Assembly: GCA_018647275.1 (NCBI GenBank) | Contig: JABGTH010000027.1 | Coordinates: forward strand, 1 to 7,376 | Direction: 5' to 3' | Length of the DNA: 7,376 nt | From: Paracoccaceae bacterium | GTDB lineage: Bacteria > Pseudomonadota > Alphaproteobacteria > Rhodobacterales > Rhodobacteraceae | Shown: piece after piece, positions 5,785 through 7,376 of the stretch | Numbering within the stretch: the first letter of the stretch is position 1 | How the letters are laid out: every line of letters begins with the position of its first letter | Made by a program: the position numbers and the translations under genes | Notes under the pieces: generated by a model | Database searches by the model: none | Told to the model about the DNA's origin: nothing | What the model saw: only the letters and a program-made list of their open reading frames with translations

Positions 5785-6432
5785 TCCTATGCTTGCTCAC
5801 ACACTCAGATATGCTCCGGTCGCCTTTGGCTGATCGGCTAGAACCGCCTGCGACCAACATCCAGAATGACTGTCAGATTTGCAGCATCAGTACTCAATTG
5901 GCGGAATACATGCGACTTCTATGGCGGAAAATGGATGCCGTAAGCGTAGCCAACACCGTCTACCGCCCGCCCGTAGTGACATCCGCCTCATCAGCCTGCG
6001 CTCTTTCCCCATAGTATGATCCCAGCCATCGCGGCTTCCACCTTCCGAGGTTTGTCAACGCGGGCCGCACGCCACGCGGGAAGGAAATATTGCACCTCGG
6101 CCCGCATCGAAAAACCTTCAGGGAAGCAGCCCTTCGCTACAAATTGCACTAAGGTCAAATTTAGACCCTTACCGGACATTGGGCGCATGGCCAGTCGCCG
6201 CGCAGCAGCTTCCTGAAAACGGTCATTGATCGATTACGCTGCATTTTGGCAAGGTTTAGGTCTGGACTGGGGACTTTTGAGACATTCGTTGGGGCTGCGC
6301 CAAAGGCTGCTTTGGACAGTGTGGGTGGATTGGCCAATGGGTAGTGTGTGCCTTGCTGTTTCACATCCGGACTTTTCCAGATTGGAATTTCATTGTGTTT
6401 ACATCCGCAGTGTTGCTTCTTAGCATTCACTT
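5785..6432. other. Roughly 650-bp stretch without a supported gene; IS91 3' end expected near its left side
   Basis: Every frame is short; the best (a 65-codon minus-strand frame at 5991-6188 and an 89-codon minus-strand frame at 6161-6430) has no ribosome site or family motif that I recognise. The first 60-200 bases should hold oriIS of the element. The rest may be decayed host DNA or the remains of another insertion. An in-frame TAG at 6421-6423 marks the upstream limit of the phospholipase gene. No tRNA, CRISPR or tandem repeat was seen. Confidence 0.5.
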
Positions 6433-7376
6433 ATGAAGAGATTTTTACGCTTGATCCTAAAGTTAACCAGTGTTCTGGCTGTTGCCATTCTGGTTGCTCG
6501 GTTCCTCTTTCCGCTGCCCGATATCTCAAAACGCGCCCCAAGCTTGGCCATACCTATAAGCCTGGTGACGACAATTGGCTCGAAGGCTATTGAAGAACAT
6601 TCAGCCCATCCTGGAAAGTCAGGGGTGCTTCCCCTGCGCAGTGGACAGGATGCTCTTGCTAGCCGTCTGGCGCTTATTGCCGCCGCAGAAGCTTCTGTCG
6701 ACGCGCAATACTACATCTGGCACGATGACACCTCGGGCATTTTACTTCTTGAAGCGCTGTACCAAGCAGCCAATCGCGGTGTTCGCGTGCGCTTGCTACT
6801 GGATGACAACGGCGTGCCGGGTTTGGATCGCTTCATGGCGGCGCTGAACGCCCATGAGAATTTTGAGATACGGCTCTTCAATCCTTCAACAATTCGCAGC
6901 CCTAAACTCCTTGGCTATACATTTGACTTTTTTCGAATGAACCGGCGCATGCATAACAAATCACTTATTGTTGACGGTGCTGTTGCCATCATTGGTGGAC
7001 GCAACATCGGGGACGAATATTTCGAAGTTGGAAACGACAATTTCTATGTGGACATGGATGTTTTGGCAGCTGGAACCATTGTTCCGGAAACAGCTTCGGT
7101 GTTTGATCAATACTGGAACAGTCAATCAGTTTTTGAAGCGGAGACGATTCTACAGGCGGCTGGTGACCTGAAAGCCTTTGAAGAACGTGCACTGGACATA
7201 CGCGCCGGCAATGATGCGATTGAATTTCTGCAGGACGTAAATGATAGCGCCTCGGAATATGCCAATGGCAACACTCAGCTTGAATGGACTGATGTCCAAC
7301 TCGTCGCGGATGACCCCGTGAAAGGGCTCGGGATTGCCACACGCGAGCAACTGATGATCACCCGCCTTGGCGAAAT
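6433..7376 (+). CDS. Phospholipase D-family protein, ClsC-like cardiolipin synthase, N-terminal part (3' end outside window)
   Basis: The frame is open from ATG 6433 to the last base (314 codons seen). A hydrophobic segment at about 7-28 is an N-terminal anchor or signal. The first PLD domain follows: LRSGQDALASRLALIAAAE, then DAQYYIWHDD, RGVRVRLLLDDNG, EIRLFNPS, and the first HKD motif MHNKSLIVDG (His174, Lys176, Asp181) followed by GGRNIGDEYF. This layout is that of ClsC/YmdC-type cardiolipin synthases, which join phospholipids at the inner membrane; such enzymes carry a second HKD motif further on, outside this window. The ATG has no clear Shine-Dalgarno sequence, and an in-frame TAG lies 10 bases upstream, so the start must be this ATG or the TTG at 6451. 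A general phospholipase D function is an alternative. No partner gene is visible next to it. Confidence 0.88.
   Translation, partial: MKRFLRLILKLTSVLAVAILVARFLFPLPDISKRAPSLAIPISLVTTIGSKAIEEHSAHPGKSGVLPLRSGQDALASRLALIAAAEASVDAQYYIWHDDTSGILLLEALYQAANRGVRVRLLLDDNGVPGLDRFMAALNAHENFEIRLFNPSTIRSPKLLGYTFDFFRMNRRMHNKSLIVDGAVAIIGGRNIGDEYFEVGNDNFYVDMDVLAAGTIVPETASVFDQYWNSQSVFEAETILQAAGDLKAFEERALDIRAGNDAIEFLQDVNDSASEYANGNTQLEWTDVQLVADDPVKGLGIATREQLMITRLGE

Noticed and set aside
3308..5895. Ten-base direct repeat ATCAGTACTC at 3308-3317 and 5886-5895, either side of the IS91-like module
   Set aside because: IS91 elements do not make target duplications, and a 10-base match between two flanks of several hundred bases is not rare by chance.
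5991..6188. 65-codon minus-strand frame between the transposase and phospholipase genes
   Set aside because: No ribosome site and no recognisable family; insufficient support for a gene.

Overview
The window looks like accessory DNA from an alphaproteobacterium, most likely a marine Rhodobacterales (roseobacter-type) genome. The evidence is the gene families: an IclR regulator next to a TRAP solute-binding gene, a characteristic small integrase family, an IS91-type element with an accessory tyrosine recombinase, and a phospholipase D-family protein. The assignment is inferred from family resemblance; no 16S or other marker gene is present.

Layout, all on the + strand. (1) 1-213 is the C-terminal end of an IclR-family regulator. 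(2) 309-476 is the start of a TRAP-transporter periplasmic binding protein (DctP type), cut off after about 56 codons. (3) It is joined directly, in another frame, to the C-terminal remnant of a tyrosine integrase (about 473-865). The remnant has lost its N-terminal half and also the residues at the expected HxxR arginine and nucleophilic tyrosine positions. (4) 866-1076 is a regulatory region with five TGTAA/TTACA half-sites arranged as dyads and two short perfect palindromes. (5) 1077-2894 and 2896-3279 encode a membrane sensor histidine kinase with a large periplasmic (Cache-like) domain and a stand-alone CheY-like receiver, one base apart. (6) 3280-3673 has no convincing gene but holds inverted repeats and a 14-bp match to a tRNA 3' end. 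(7) 3685-5784 is an IS91-like module: a tyrosine recombinase followed in the same frame, after a single TAG, by an HUH transposase. (8) 5785-6432 shows no convincing gene. (9) 6433 to the end is the N-terminal part of a ClsC-like phospholipase D/cardiolipin synthase, running off the window.

The IclR-TRAP pair at the left is a broken catabolic locus, apparently damaged by integration and deletion that left the integrase scar. The kinase-receiver pair sits between that scar and the IS91 module and is more AT-rich than the IS genes, which suggests an acquired signalling cassette. The pair should form a phosphotransfer unit, but no output domain is encoded here, so its target must lie elsewhere. 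The best candidate for something undescribed is this cassette: a split hybrid-kinase pair with a dense dyad array upstream, bracketed by copies of an 11-bp sequence.
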